Origin: Microvelia longipes | Lineage: Eukaryota; Arthropoda; Insecta; Hemiptera; Veliidae | Assembly: GCA_018340805.1 (NCBI GenBank) | Contig: JACMZG010001863.1 | Location: forward strand, 26,615,690 to 26,679,689 | Reading direction: 5' to 3' | Length of the DNA: 64,000 bases | Part shown: positions 46,373 to 57,005 of the stretch, in pieces | Layout of the letters: each line of letters starts with the position of its first letter | Position numbering within the stretch: the first letter of the stretch is position 1 | Made by a program: the position numbers and the translations under genes | Notes under the pieces: model-generated | What the model was told of the DNA's origin: nothing | The model's database searches: none | Seen by the model: the letters and a program-made list of their open reading frames with translations, nothing else

Positions 46373-48184
46373 TTATAAATGTGTTGCTAGATAAGGACCA
46401 GCGGATTGTATTTCATTAATAAATTCAGCTCTTTTCTGTTCCCTTAAACGTTTAGAACAATAAACATGTTTCATATCTTGTATAAATGGTCTATGCCACC
46501 ATATGTAAGCAGTCGGATTGAAGAAAGCATTTAACAAACTAGTGATTGGTAAAGGACTAACTATTGTTGCTGATATTTGTTTGCACATTTCAGTATTTTT
46601 AAAATTACAATCTGAACAATACATATAATAAATTATCATAGATATTAAAAATGGTTCCCAACTTATTACAAATGATGCACATGAAATCATAGCGATAACT
46701 GTTGTTTTAAAAGTATACTTCATTGTTATCAAAACTCTTTGTTTCAACATTTTTCTTCTGTATATTATGTATAATAACAAATATGTAATTAATATAACAA
46801 ATGCAATGAATGTTGACGTAACCATCTGAACCAATAGTAACAGTGAAACTTTAAATTTATAATCTTGTAAAAGTACAGTTTTATCTAAAAATTGTTTGGG
46901 CATAAGACCAAAGAATGATCCTATACACCATGTGATAATTGTTGCACAAAGATTAACTTTTAAGCTCATCATTGTATCATATTCCATGGCATAGACGATG
47001 TATATTAGACGATCTAATGCTAGGAAACATATGCTCCACATTGATGCTAAGTTTGATGATACTAAAAATGCTAAACAAAAATTAAAATAAAAAGGTTGTT
47101 AAAAATTGAATTAGATTCTAGTTGGTGATTATTACTGTTATTTTTGTAAAACTAATGGGAACTATAGTAGATAGTTTTGCACATCCCTATATTTTGTCTC
47201 TAGTTTCTTCATCCTATAATGTCACAAAGAAATTAATTATGAAGACTAATACTTAGAAATATTAATATTGTCTCTTCTGGCATGCTTTATCCTCTATATT
47301 TTAAGAGTTTTTGGGGAAATAATCTATCTCTCTTATTAGGTGATAATTTTACAGTAATTTAGACTTCAAGTAATTTTTCTGGGTCAAAATTTGTTTAGTA
47401 CTCATAAACGATTCCCACAAATTATTACATTCACCCCTGGTTAAGTTCAAATTTTTTTAATTTGACATTTGTGGAGAAATGTTCTGCTCTCAAATGCACC
47501 ATTTTGTAGTTGGTACAATTTATAAATGTGTCGCTAGCTATATTTCATTAACAAATTCAGACCTCTGTTTTTAAGGGCTTCTATGATGCTTCAATCAATT
47601 AATATGTTAATTAGTATAAGGGTTCAAATAAAGGTCTATTCACAAAAAACCAGCTTCAAACCAAGTAAAGTGCTGTATTATAAGGGTTGCATTATTTTTT
47701 TCCTTTTGTATGTAGGTCCTGATGTTGACCTTCATTTGGTTGAAAGCTGGTTTTACTATCATTATATGCTTAAAACTATGTTTGTGGATAGACCATTATT
47801 TGAACCCTTATAATATGAAACCACTGGTGCCAATGTGTATCAAATTGTTAATTAGTAATTATTAATGATCAAATAACATATTTACCCATCTCGACTCTAT
47901 CTGGTTGATATTCAACCGCACTACTTGGTGAGTATGTTTCAACTGTTTTGTATGTTATTATAATTTCACTTATAACTGATATTAAATTTGCAAAGCATAT
48001 ATTGCCTAATACTATATAAACTTTTTGGTTTATTCGGTCCTTTTATTAATATTAATATTACTGAAATCAGTATCAATAAATTTAGAATTAGAACAAGGGG
48101 CCCTAATATACCAAATGAAATCATAAATGCTTCATTATGAAAATCAAATTTAAATGATGTATTAGAAATACTGTAATTAGTCAT
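46373..48184 (-). pseudogene. Class A GPCR paralogue 1 (one-base frameshift; pseudogene or sequence error)
   Basis: Two exons: 47886-48184 (ATG at 48184) and 46373-47070. The frame from the ATG gives TM1, then breaks at an A-run (48022-48026, T5 on the plus strand). Removing one base restores TM2 (VLGNICFANLI) and the correct phase into exon 2, for about 331 residues. Exon 2 carries TM3 ending DRLIYI (in place of DRY), TM6 with SWEP in place of CWxP, and TM7 NPTAYIWW in place of NPxxY. The third extracellular loop has three cysteines (YCSDCNF...MCKQ), while the usual TM3-ECL2 disulfide cysteines are not seen. Intron phase and position equal those of the neighbour at 49323-53278, so it is a tandem duplicate. 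Ligand unknown. Confidence 0.7.
47618..47812. mobile_element. Foldback element in GPCR1 intron
   Basis: The ends GGGTTCAAATAAAGGTCTAT and (inverse) GGTTCAAATAATGGTCTATC bound about 195 bp. The interior has CTGATGT (47719), stem GACC/GGTT, and GAAAGCTGG (47742-47750), the third copy of the ribozyme-like motif. Confidence 0.7.
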
Positions 48185-48944
48185 TATTTAAAACAATAAA
48201 ATACTTTTTCTAAAAAGCTAACTAAAATTATTATTTGTAATTTTTACTCAAACTACATATTTTTAAAATTTTTAAAGGAAATAACTTAAGTTTATATTTG
48301 TGTGACATAATGGGAAAAAATGTTGTAAAACTGGCATCTGCGCCTATCTTGCCCTTCTGACATGTTATTCTCATTATCATATCATGATTATTACGTTATC
48401 AATGTATAAACAATGTTAAACATTGATCTGAACAGTCTAAAATGAAGTATTACTTTATTTTTTACTCTAAAACTTTGAACTAGAATAAAATTAAAACTTG
48501 TTTAATCTATGGAGACCACTTAAGATAAGCTTTTACACTTTTCGTATTGTTTTCAGTTAAAATAAATAGTACTTTATTCAATTGCTTTTTTTTTATTTTA
48601 ACTTACATGTGGTGAATGCATGATTCTAATGAAATGTAATAAAGGTATTGTTATAAATGACGTAAATTTATCTGTACCTGTTTTTAGGAATTATTTAACT
48701 GTGAAAAAATTACTATTTAATATTTCATTTTAATTTTCCTCACTTACTATCATAATTATAAAGGAAAGTACTATGTTTTCAAATGCATGTCAAATCTTAA
48801 TCTATCTGCATAATTTTTCCGCGTTTTATGATTTTTCAACATTTTTGTTGAGTCTTTATTGTAGGTTAATGACTTCACAAAAAATATTTTCGAATAACAC
48901 AACTGAAGAGGTAGACTGATTTTTGTACATAGTTTTAACTCTCT

Positions 48945-49125
48945 AGCATATATACAGTAGGAGCTACGATGATGCACATATACAGACAGACAACTTTGAG
49001 GAACTACTCATGAAAAAAGTACTCGTAAAAAGACCTGAAATGGATGATTCCGGTGTCATCCCAGTTTTGGATTTTTTGCAAACACACCTATGGTATAAAT
49101 GAGGAAAAGTAAGAATGTTAAAAAT
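48945..49125 (-). repeat. R2 repeat between the GPCR genes
   Basis: In reverse it has GGTCTTTTTACGAGTACTTT, AAAGTTGTCTGTCTGTATAT and GTGCATCATCGTAGCTCC, collinear with the 36045 copy. Confidence 0.65.
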
Positions 49126-49322
49126 AGGCAAAGTAACCAATCTTGTTAAAAATTGGTATAAACCTCCTTTCATTACAATAAAATTTACCAAGTTACATTT
49201 TAGAACTATGGGGAGTCCAGAGAGGGAGGGGATAGAATATATTGTTTTAAATTGTATCTAAAATTTTTGATTTGCTAAAAATTTTACCTTATCAAAAAGT
49301 TGTCTCTATTCAGTTAATATTT

Positions 49323-51610
49323 TTAAAAATCAGATATGGGGCCAGATATTGCTTCCAATCTCCTTTTCTCTCTGACTAAATTTGGAAACAAAACTACTTT
49401 AAAAGAATCCATAAATGGTTTATACCACCAAATATATGCATTTGGATTAATACAAGTATTTAATATCGTAATCCATGGAATAGGATACACTATAGCTGTC
49501 CATAACTCTACACAAGGATCAGTTGGATCCTTAGATTTTTCATGGGATCCACATTTAAAATAATATACTGTACTTGTTATGATGTAAGGTTCCCATGATA
49601 ATATAAATAGCAATAATGTAAACAATAAAAATATCAGTGTTCTTATCAACACTGCTTTCATTGTCAATCCTTTACTATTTGTTATTACTTTAACCGAAAA
49701 CCTATATAGTGTTATTACTATTGAAAACATTATAATAATCAATATTGTTGCAACTGTAAATTGAACTATTAACAAAATAGGTATAGTATTTGAAGCACTG
49801 TCTACAAACTGTGTAAAAACAATTTTAGTTGGTAAAAATCCGATGGCTGTACTGAACAACCAAACTAATATTAGTAGAATCGTTATTCTATTTGTTGTAA
49901 CGATGTTGTCGTATGATATAGGACATGTTATGTAGATGAACCGCTCTATCGTTACTAAGCATACACACCACATCGAGACCAGGATTGGAGACAGAACCAC
50001 CCCTGTAACAGTCAATTACAATACTTACAAATGTTGATTTTTATACCTTTTAAATCAATGTTATTTGTGTTAACTACATTCAAACTTCTGATGTCATGTT
50101 ATCATGTGTTGGGGCCTAAACTAAATTCAATAAAGCTCCAGGTATTACAAAATATTGTATAATGCATCAAAAACCAGATTATTTATATGCAATTTTTAAG
50201 AGCGTTTTATTTATAACCAACAATGATCTTTATCATCTGATTGATTCCTCTTTTTTAAGGGATAAGACATGCAATAACTTTTGAACACTTCTTGTATTAT
50301 AAAGAAACTTGGTACCAAAATCTATCTTATAAATGTCTCGAGCCCTGTTTATGAAATATTTATGCATCATTATTCCAAACAAAGTCACAAAACCTCACAA
50401 AGTTATTGGATTGAGCTGAAATTCATTGCACATACTCTGCCGGTTAATCATTTTCATTTAATATCAGCGTTACTTCTAATTTTATCATTTGATATAAATA
50501 ATTTTATGTAGGAAAATCGTGGTTTTTATCTAAAACATTTGGAAATTTACTAATTTCCAAATGTTAGTTATATAAGTGGACAATATGCCACTTACATAAC
50601 TATTTTTTGGTGAAACATTAATTAAGACCACATTTCACTCTTTTTAAATATTAAAACTAAAAATATAGTTAATCCCACATCCTTGAGATCAGCTGCATAT
50701 TTAAGGAAGAAATGGGGAAAATAACAAACAGCATAACTAGAAATACTTTATGTGCTCAATATATTAAGTATGGATATTGAACATCTCAACTTATCTTAGA
50801 CACTATTAGGGGATTAGCTTGATATCAACTGCCTCCAGCTATGGTCTAAGATCCCTTGTTCCTGCTCTTATTAATGTTTGGATCCCTGCATTGATTTCTT
50901 CAGTTAATACTGATAATCTGTTCAGATCCAAAGATCTAGAATACTATGATGCTGTAGGTACAAACAGGTGCAAAGGTGAACAACAGATTTGGACCAAAGG
51001 TTCATAATAACTAATTGTTATTAATTATAATTGTTATTTCTCACTTTTTAGCGAGAAATGCATAAGAATAATACCTAAAGCTTTAGAAATAGCTCTAATG
51101 CTAGAGGTTTAATTATTTACACGACAAGGGGGAGAAGAAAGTTTTACAGCTCAAGGCCAAGTTTTAACCTAAGACGAAGCCACAGGTAAAAACTTCATTA
51201 TCTCCGGAGGTCGCAAGGCCGAGGGAGGTAAACAAGTTAAGCTCCCTAGGCTTTGCCGAGGCAGATAACTAAAAATTGATAGTATAAGAGCCGAAATTCT
51301 TTGAATATTAAATTTTACCTACAGCATACTAGTAGAAATAAAATAAACACATATTATACTTATATACCCATAAAAAATATTCTTATATTTTAACAAAAAT
51401 AAACTATATGAACTGTTGTGTTCAGTTCAGATTGTTTATTTTTGTACAATAAATAATTAAATTTTTATAAACTTAGATAATAAGTGAAATATAACTTCAA
51501 TTAATCTTTAAAATTTGTTGATGATGATTGGAATAAGAAGTTACAATTTGAAGGGTTGTTAATAATGATTGTAGTGGAGTACACACACACACACTCACCA
51601 ACATATTATA

Positions 51611-51669
<59 letters not shown>

Positions 51670-52194
51670 ATTATATATATATATATATATAATATTATAA
51701 TATAATATTTATTTCCATCAAAAAAATACAGATAAATACATTAATATTCATTATGCTAATTTCTATGCTAATTTCTATTCTAATAATAAGACTATTTTTT
51801 GATTTATGATTTGAGAAGAAAAAAAAAACCTATACGGGCAAAAATAATCTTATTTTATAATACACTAGTATACATTATTTTACTTATTGATGAGAGCCCT
51901 CAGTAAGTGTTTTAGAAACACCTAGAGCGAGGGCTCCGTCTCTAGTATTCTTTAGATATTACTTTTCATTTATTTGTATAAAATATTTAAAAATATTTAT
52001 AGTGTTATTTTATATATATTAGTGTAAACATTTATTCTAAAGTGTTTTTAGAATAAATAAAAAAAAAAAACCTCTTTCCTAAAAGTAAGAAAATAAATAA
52101 ATAAAAACTTGCATACTTACATTCATACATACATACATACATTCATATTCATATTACACATATTTACATTCTTATATATATATATAATATATAT

Positions 52195-52242
<48 letters not shown>

Positions 52243-52291
52243 ATATTATAATATATATTATATATATAATATAAATATATTATTATATATA

Positions 52292-52350
<59 letters not shown>

Positions 52351-53278
52351 TATATATATATTATATATATAATATATATAATATGATATATATATTATAT
52401 ATTATATATATATGTACTCCACTACAATCATTATTAACAACCCTTCAAATTGTAACTTCTTATTCAAATCTTTTATATATATATATTTATAAATTTCAAA
52501 GGCTTTCTCGGTTTGAAATAAACCATAGTAAGGAAATCAACCTTTTTAAAATGCCTAATCCTATTGTTTATGAAAAATGTGCGACGTCATTAACCCACTA
52601 TAATTACCCCCTAAACATTTCAAAAAATCACTATCTTCAAAATCTGGCTTAAATTTTTGACACATATACTACTATGCATGTTTTAAAAAAATACGAAGTC
52701 TCATAATATTATCAGTATTAGTTCCTGTTTTATTGATTGACATATATAACATAAAGTAAACAAATCACGTTTTTTAATAATATATTTGATAATTCACTTA
52801 TTTCGTGGCAGTATTCCACCTATATAAATTAGTAATATTACAAACTGATACAGGACGACGCACACCAGTGCGTTGTCACAACACCATGTGGCTGCGAAGT
52901 GGCTACAGGGAGGCGTATCTTTTTTAAATCATATTTTCTTTAGTCTTACACTCATAATTAATTGTTTAAAAGATTAAACTTACCTTTTTCTATAAAATCA
53001 ATAAATGGGTTATCATCAACACCACTATTACACAAGCATGTAATTACAATATTAGCTGTCACTGCTATAATATTCGCTATACAAATATTTCCTACAAATA
53101 GATATGCTTTTATTTTACTTATATCTTTAACTACGATTTTAACAACAACATAAAGTATTAAAAAATTAGTAAAATAACTAATAGGCGTCGAACAAACTAA
53201 ACTGAATAAATAAGGTCTGTTATTGTAATCGAACATAGTGAAATTTGTATGATTTAAAGAAGTTTTCATTAATTCCAT
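49323..53278 (-). CDS. Class A GPCR paralogue 2 (orphan rhodopsin-like)
   Basis: Two exons: 52984-53278 (ATG at 53278; TM1 and TM2 with VGNICIANIIAV) and 49323-50002 (TM3-TM7), joined in phase 1 across a 2,981-bp intron. Length is 324 aa. Exon 2 was judged to start after TTACAG at 50003 because its phase and residues (..VVLSPILVSMW) match paralogue 1. TM3 ends ERFIYI, TM6 has SWEP, and TM7 has NPNAYIWW. ECL3 keeps two cysteines. No cysteine is seen at the top of TM3 or in ECL2. Loops are short and the C-tail is basic (REKRRLE). It is a seven-helix plasma-membrane receptor by family, with ligand and G protein unknown. The intron carries two R1 repeats, an R3 repeat, (TA)n arrays and a 57-bp inverted repeat. 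Confidence 0.8.
50230..50610 (+). repeat. R1 repeat in GPCR2 intron
   Basis: Has GATAAGACATGCAATAACTT, AAACTTGGTACCAAAATC, TGTTTATGAAATATTTATGC, and the terminal TATAAGTGG..TATGCCACTTA hairpin near 50575-50600. Confidence 0.6.
51120..51330. repeat. R3 repeat copy 2
   Basis: AAGTTTTACAGCTCAAGGCC, AAGGCCGAGGGAGGTAAAC, then CCCTAGGCTTTGCCGAGGCA, collinear with 44780-44990. Confidence 0.6.
51605..51710. repeat. (TA)n microsatellite
   Basis: An interrupted TA array beside the left arm of the 57-bp inverted repeat. Confidence 0.9.
52170..52412. repeat. (TA)n microsatellite, about 240 bp
   Basis: A TA array with frequent TTA/ATAAT breaks, adjoining the right arm of the inverted repeat. Confidence 0.9.
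52480..52920 (+). repeat. R1 repeat adjoining the GPCR2 first exon
   Basis: GCGACGTCATTAACCCACTA near 52580, TTGATTGACATATATAACAT near 52733, AAACAAATCACG, the CGTGGCAGTATTCCACC hairpin near 52805, then TTAGTAATATTACAAACTGA and a GC-rich hairpin (GCGCACACCAGTGCG-like) near 52858-52875. Confidence 0.7.
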
Positions 53279-53711
53279 CTCAAGAAAATTCTATTTTTTA
53301 ACTAAAAACCCGAAAAACTATACTTTACATATAATTAAGATGTGCTCATGTTTAACAGTAAATTTGAAGTTAATAAACCTTGTATATTATACAGAGTTAA
53401 ACTTTCATATGAACTTTGCTTTAACTTAATTAAGTAGATAACAAAGTATTAAGTACCAAAACGATTGTATCAAGTGCTTTGTAAACTGACAACATTTTTG
53501 ATTACACTATTATTAAATGGAAAATTTCATAAGAATTATCGTAATTTTTTTTTTAAGTTTTTTTACAGTTATTAACAAAAGAAATAAATTAATGTATTAA
53601 ATTTACTCAAATTTTTGTAATAATTATTTATTTTGACAAATCTCTTGCGCATTGACTATATTTTATTATTTACTTTTAATATTTTATGTAGTAATAATAA
53701 TAATAATATAT

Positions 53712-53835
53712 CATTTAGAGCCTTGCGGCCCTTCAGGGATAACCCTGCAGGAACCACCTCTAGTGGTTGTAGCAACCATTACGCTAAAGTATAATCTAAA
53801 GTTGGTGATAGGTTCTTTGAACAATATTTTATGTA
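53712..53835. mobile_element. SINE body fragment (same family as 14837-15060)
   Basis: GAGCCTTGCGGCCCTTCAGG, AACCACCTCTAGTGG and TCTAAAGTTGGTGATA match the 14840-14945 body. The tRNA-like head is missing. Confidence 0.55.
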
Positions 53836-55459
53836 GTATCTTCTTTTATTATTGGTATCATTTATTGAATGGTAAAACTTACAAGTTTGTATCTAAAATT
53901 TTATTTTCTAACATACTTCTAAAATTGTTATACCTATTATAAATTGCTGTTAGGAAGATCAGTTTAACTTTACTAGCATCCTTACAATTAGGTATTCAGG
54001 TAAATTGATAGCCTAACAAGGATAAGTGAGGAAAGTTATTCATATTGGTTCTTTCAACCCCCCCCCCCCCTCTTCCTCTTAAAGAAATTAGCATGTATAT
54101 AAAAGAATTTTCTCCCTAATTGAGTTTTTAGTAGTATTCCAACAGAATAAATCCAAAGCTAGAATGGTAGCACTAAAAAATTGTTCATTTTATTAAAATA
54201 AAAATATTTTATTTAATTTTAAAGGTAACATTATCATACAAAATACATTATATTTTTATATTAAATTAACAATATTACACAAAATATACATTACAATTAC
54301 AAATTTATAATTGTGCATAAAAAGTAATTTTATCAAAAGGCATAGTTCAATCAACAATACAAATTTCAAATAACTTACCAGAAAATAAATAAATCTGACT
54401 AAGAATAATGTAGGACTGATAAGGGCAAATATTCATGTCATTCTAATTCAAAAGACCTGTTAGTTGTTTTTATACAACTAGAGATAAATGAGATTATGTA
54501 TATAGTGATATATTGCAGTCATAGCAACATTTAATTGTCTGTAAGATTGCCTATACCTTGCCCTCTAACAAAAGTTGCCACTAACAACTAGTTCATTCTG
54601 ACCCTGTCTCTTGAAGGAATCAGCATGCAACAATAGACTTATTTCCTTAATTTATTTTTGGTGGGCTGTTTCATGCAAAAACAAAATTTATTCATGATAA
54701 TTTCCTTTTTAGCTAATTCCTTCTGGATAAACACTTTAATTTAAATCAAAAAATAAATGATATCTTCAAAACTTTTTTTTTATATTTAGGGTGCATAAAA
54801 ATAACCTGATTATAAGACAGTTGACTGACACAGTCTGTGACACCCCATTTTTTTCTAAAATTACCTTGTGGATTGAATAAAAGTCTATTCACGTAAATTT
54901 CTTTACAATATTCAGCAAAATTATACATATACATAGAGATATTATAACCATTGACTTTTCAAACATCGAAAAATTAACATGAACACCTTTATTTATTCAT
55001 CATTCAATTACACAAAATTGCTGTACTGCATTAATAGATCATTTAAAATACAAATCAAAACACATACAATGTGTGAAAAGCAGGTGAAAATTGATTAATT
55101 CTAACCTCACCTTATTCTTAAAGGAGGTTACAATGAGGTTACTTAGAGTCCTTAAGAGCCCCAAAAAGATGTTTCAAGTGTCACAATGCATTGAGATAGG
55201 CTATGGCCCCTCTAGTAAAATATCTCTATGTGTGTATGTGTATTTCAGTTAAATATACAAGTTTTACTTAGTGAACTTAATGTTATGAAAGAAATCTAAT
55301 CTTAAATCTCATTTTCCACATTCAAATTCTCTTTAAAATTTAATTTATGTATTTTGACTTTAATGTGTGTTGATATAATACTAATTGTAAAATACAATTG
55401 TGTTTTATTAAAAAGAATAGTATATTTTATCAAAAGATAAATCACTACTTTAATAAGTT
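53836..55459. other. Intergenic AT-rich DNA
   Basis: I see no gene. There is a C-run at 54059-54070. Short open frames here do not resemble any protein. Confidence 0.5.
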
Positions 55460-55602
55460 TATAATCAGTTGACAGCATGAGAAAATAATTCAAAAGAGCC
55501 AATGAGGTAAGTCCTAAATGTTAAACTACACCTACAATTCTATATTAGACTAATCTCATTGGCTCTCTTACGTTATTTTCTCATGCTATTAGCTGATTAT
55601 AA
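55460..55602. mobile_element. MITE with ATAATCAGYTRAYAGCATGA ends
   Basis: TIRs of about 30 bp plus an inner inverted CCAATGAGG/CCTCATTGG-like pair. It is the best preserved of three family members (2751, 18079). Confidence 0.75.
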
Positions 55603-57005
55603 CTATGTCTTATTGCTATAAAATTAGTAAAAATATATTGCAAAGTGAATTAATGTATTTGCCTTTTTTAATTGCACAAGTAAATTTAAATAACTTTGTA
55701 ATTGGTTAAAAAAAAACAATAATAATAAGTATAAAGTATATCATAAGTATACTTTGATGTAGAAGGCTGACTCAAGAAAAATTATTTTATTACTTAATTA
55801 ATTGAACAAAAATGTTTTTTCCAATAAATTTCCAAGTATAAATAAAATGTTTCACTAGTTTATAATTGCACATCTAAATATTAAAATACTTAAGCACCTC
55901 ACTTAATATTAAACACGGTTGGTAGTAACCATAAAAAAGCAGAATTGTAACCAAATTATGCTTTATTTTAATTTTAATAAGTTATTCTTCTGAATAAAAG
56001 TATGAATGTTACTCCTTAAAGTACATTAATCAATACAATGTTGGTGTCATCTAATTACTTTTGTTGCATACTATCGTATTATTTATTTAAAATAATCTTT
56101 ATTTTTTTTAAATTAAATAAATTCTCTGAACTATAACTTAAAAACATTGCTTTATAAAAAAAACTATGTCTCGATAATCTTTATTATTTTGCATGCAATG
56201 TACATTTTCAAATTCTAATTTGAATATGTAATACATTTTTAACTGAGCTCACAAAAACATTGGCAACAAAAAATTTAAATTAAAGTTTCTGATTTAATTT
56301 TTTTGATCAGAGCTTAAATCCATAATTACCACTTTTTAAAACTCTTTTAGTATTTATGCTGTAAAAATACATTAACATAATATAATTGTTAAATTCCTAG
56401 ATGTCTCTCAAAAACCTATATTGTGTCAAATATTCATGTTTTTGAAAAAGTAGTATCAAATGATTTAAATTACATCAAGCATTGATTTTTTTTAGTTGTT
56501 TAAATAGGATCAGAAACAGACCTCTGTTTTTCTATTTTCCTACTGAAAGGCTTAACACTTAATTGACAGTGGAAACCAAAGGTTTAGAGTTTAATGTAAA
56601 AGTGGAACCCCTTTTACATTAAATCAATGGGAAAAAATATAATTACATTTATTATACAGGAATTTTTAATATTTTGAATTTGCAAAAAATAAAAGCACTA
56701 GCTGAATATACTAATTAGAGAGCAGATAACTAGTTCCAATTCTTTCTATCTTATATTAAATTGTTACTTAGAAACTTAATAAATTCCTTAAAAGATTATG
56801 AAACATTTTAAGATAAATTTAACGATCAAAAATAATTTTATTTTTGATTACCAAATCAAAATTTACAGCACAAGTCCTAGAAGACCTCGCTCATAGGCCT
56901 TTGGTAAATTTTTACCAAATTCCTTTCAAAACCAGTAAATACCATCAATCCATTAAGTTCTAAGTTACAAAATTTTGAGTTTAATTCTATAAATTTTATA
57001 TACTG

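Larger units (their letters stand above)
51526..52470. repeat. 57-bp near-identical inverted repeats flanking AT-rich DNA
   Basis: 51526-51582 and 52414-52470 are reverse complements with about one mismatch. Between them are (TA)n arrays at 51605-51710 and 52170-52412 and about 400 bp of unique sequence with a nested hairpin (51886-51945). Confidence 0.85.

Noticed and set aside
49323..53278. Two separate GPCR fragments (52984-53278 and 49323-50002)
   Set aside because: Donor and acceptor phases join, residues continue as in the paralogue, and together they give exactly seven helices, so they are one gene.
54746..54934. 62-residue minus-strand open frame
   Set aside because: No family resemblance; the sequence includes an AAAGTCTATTCACG phrase like the foldback elements.
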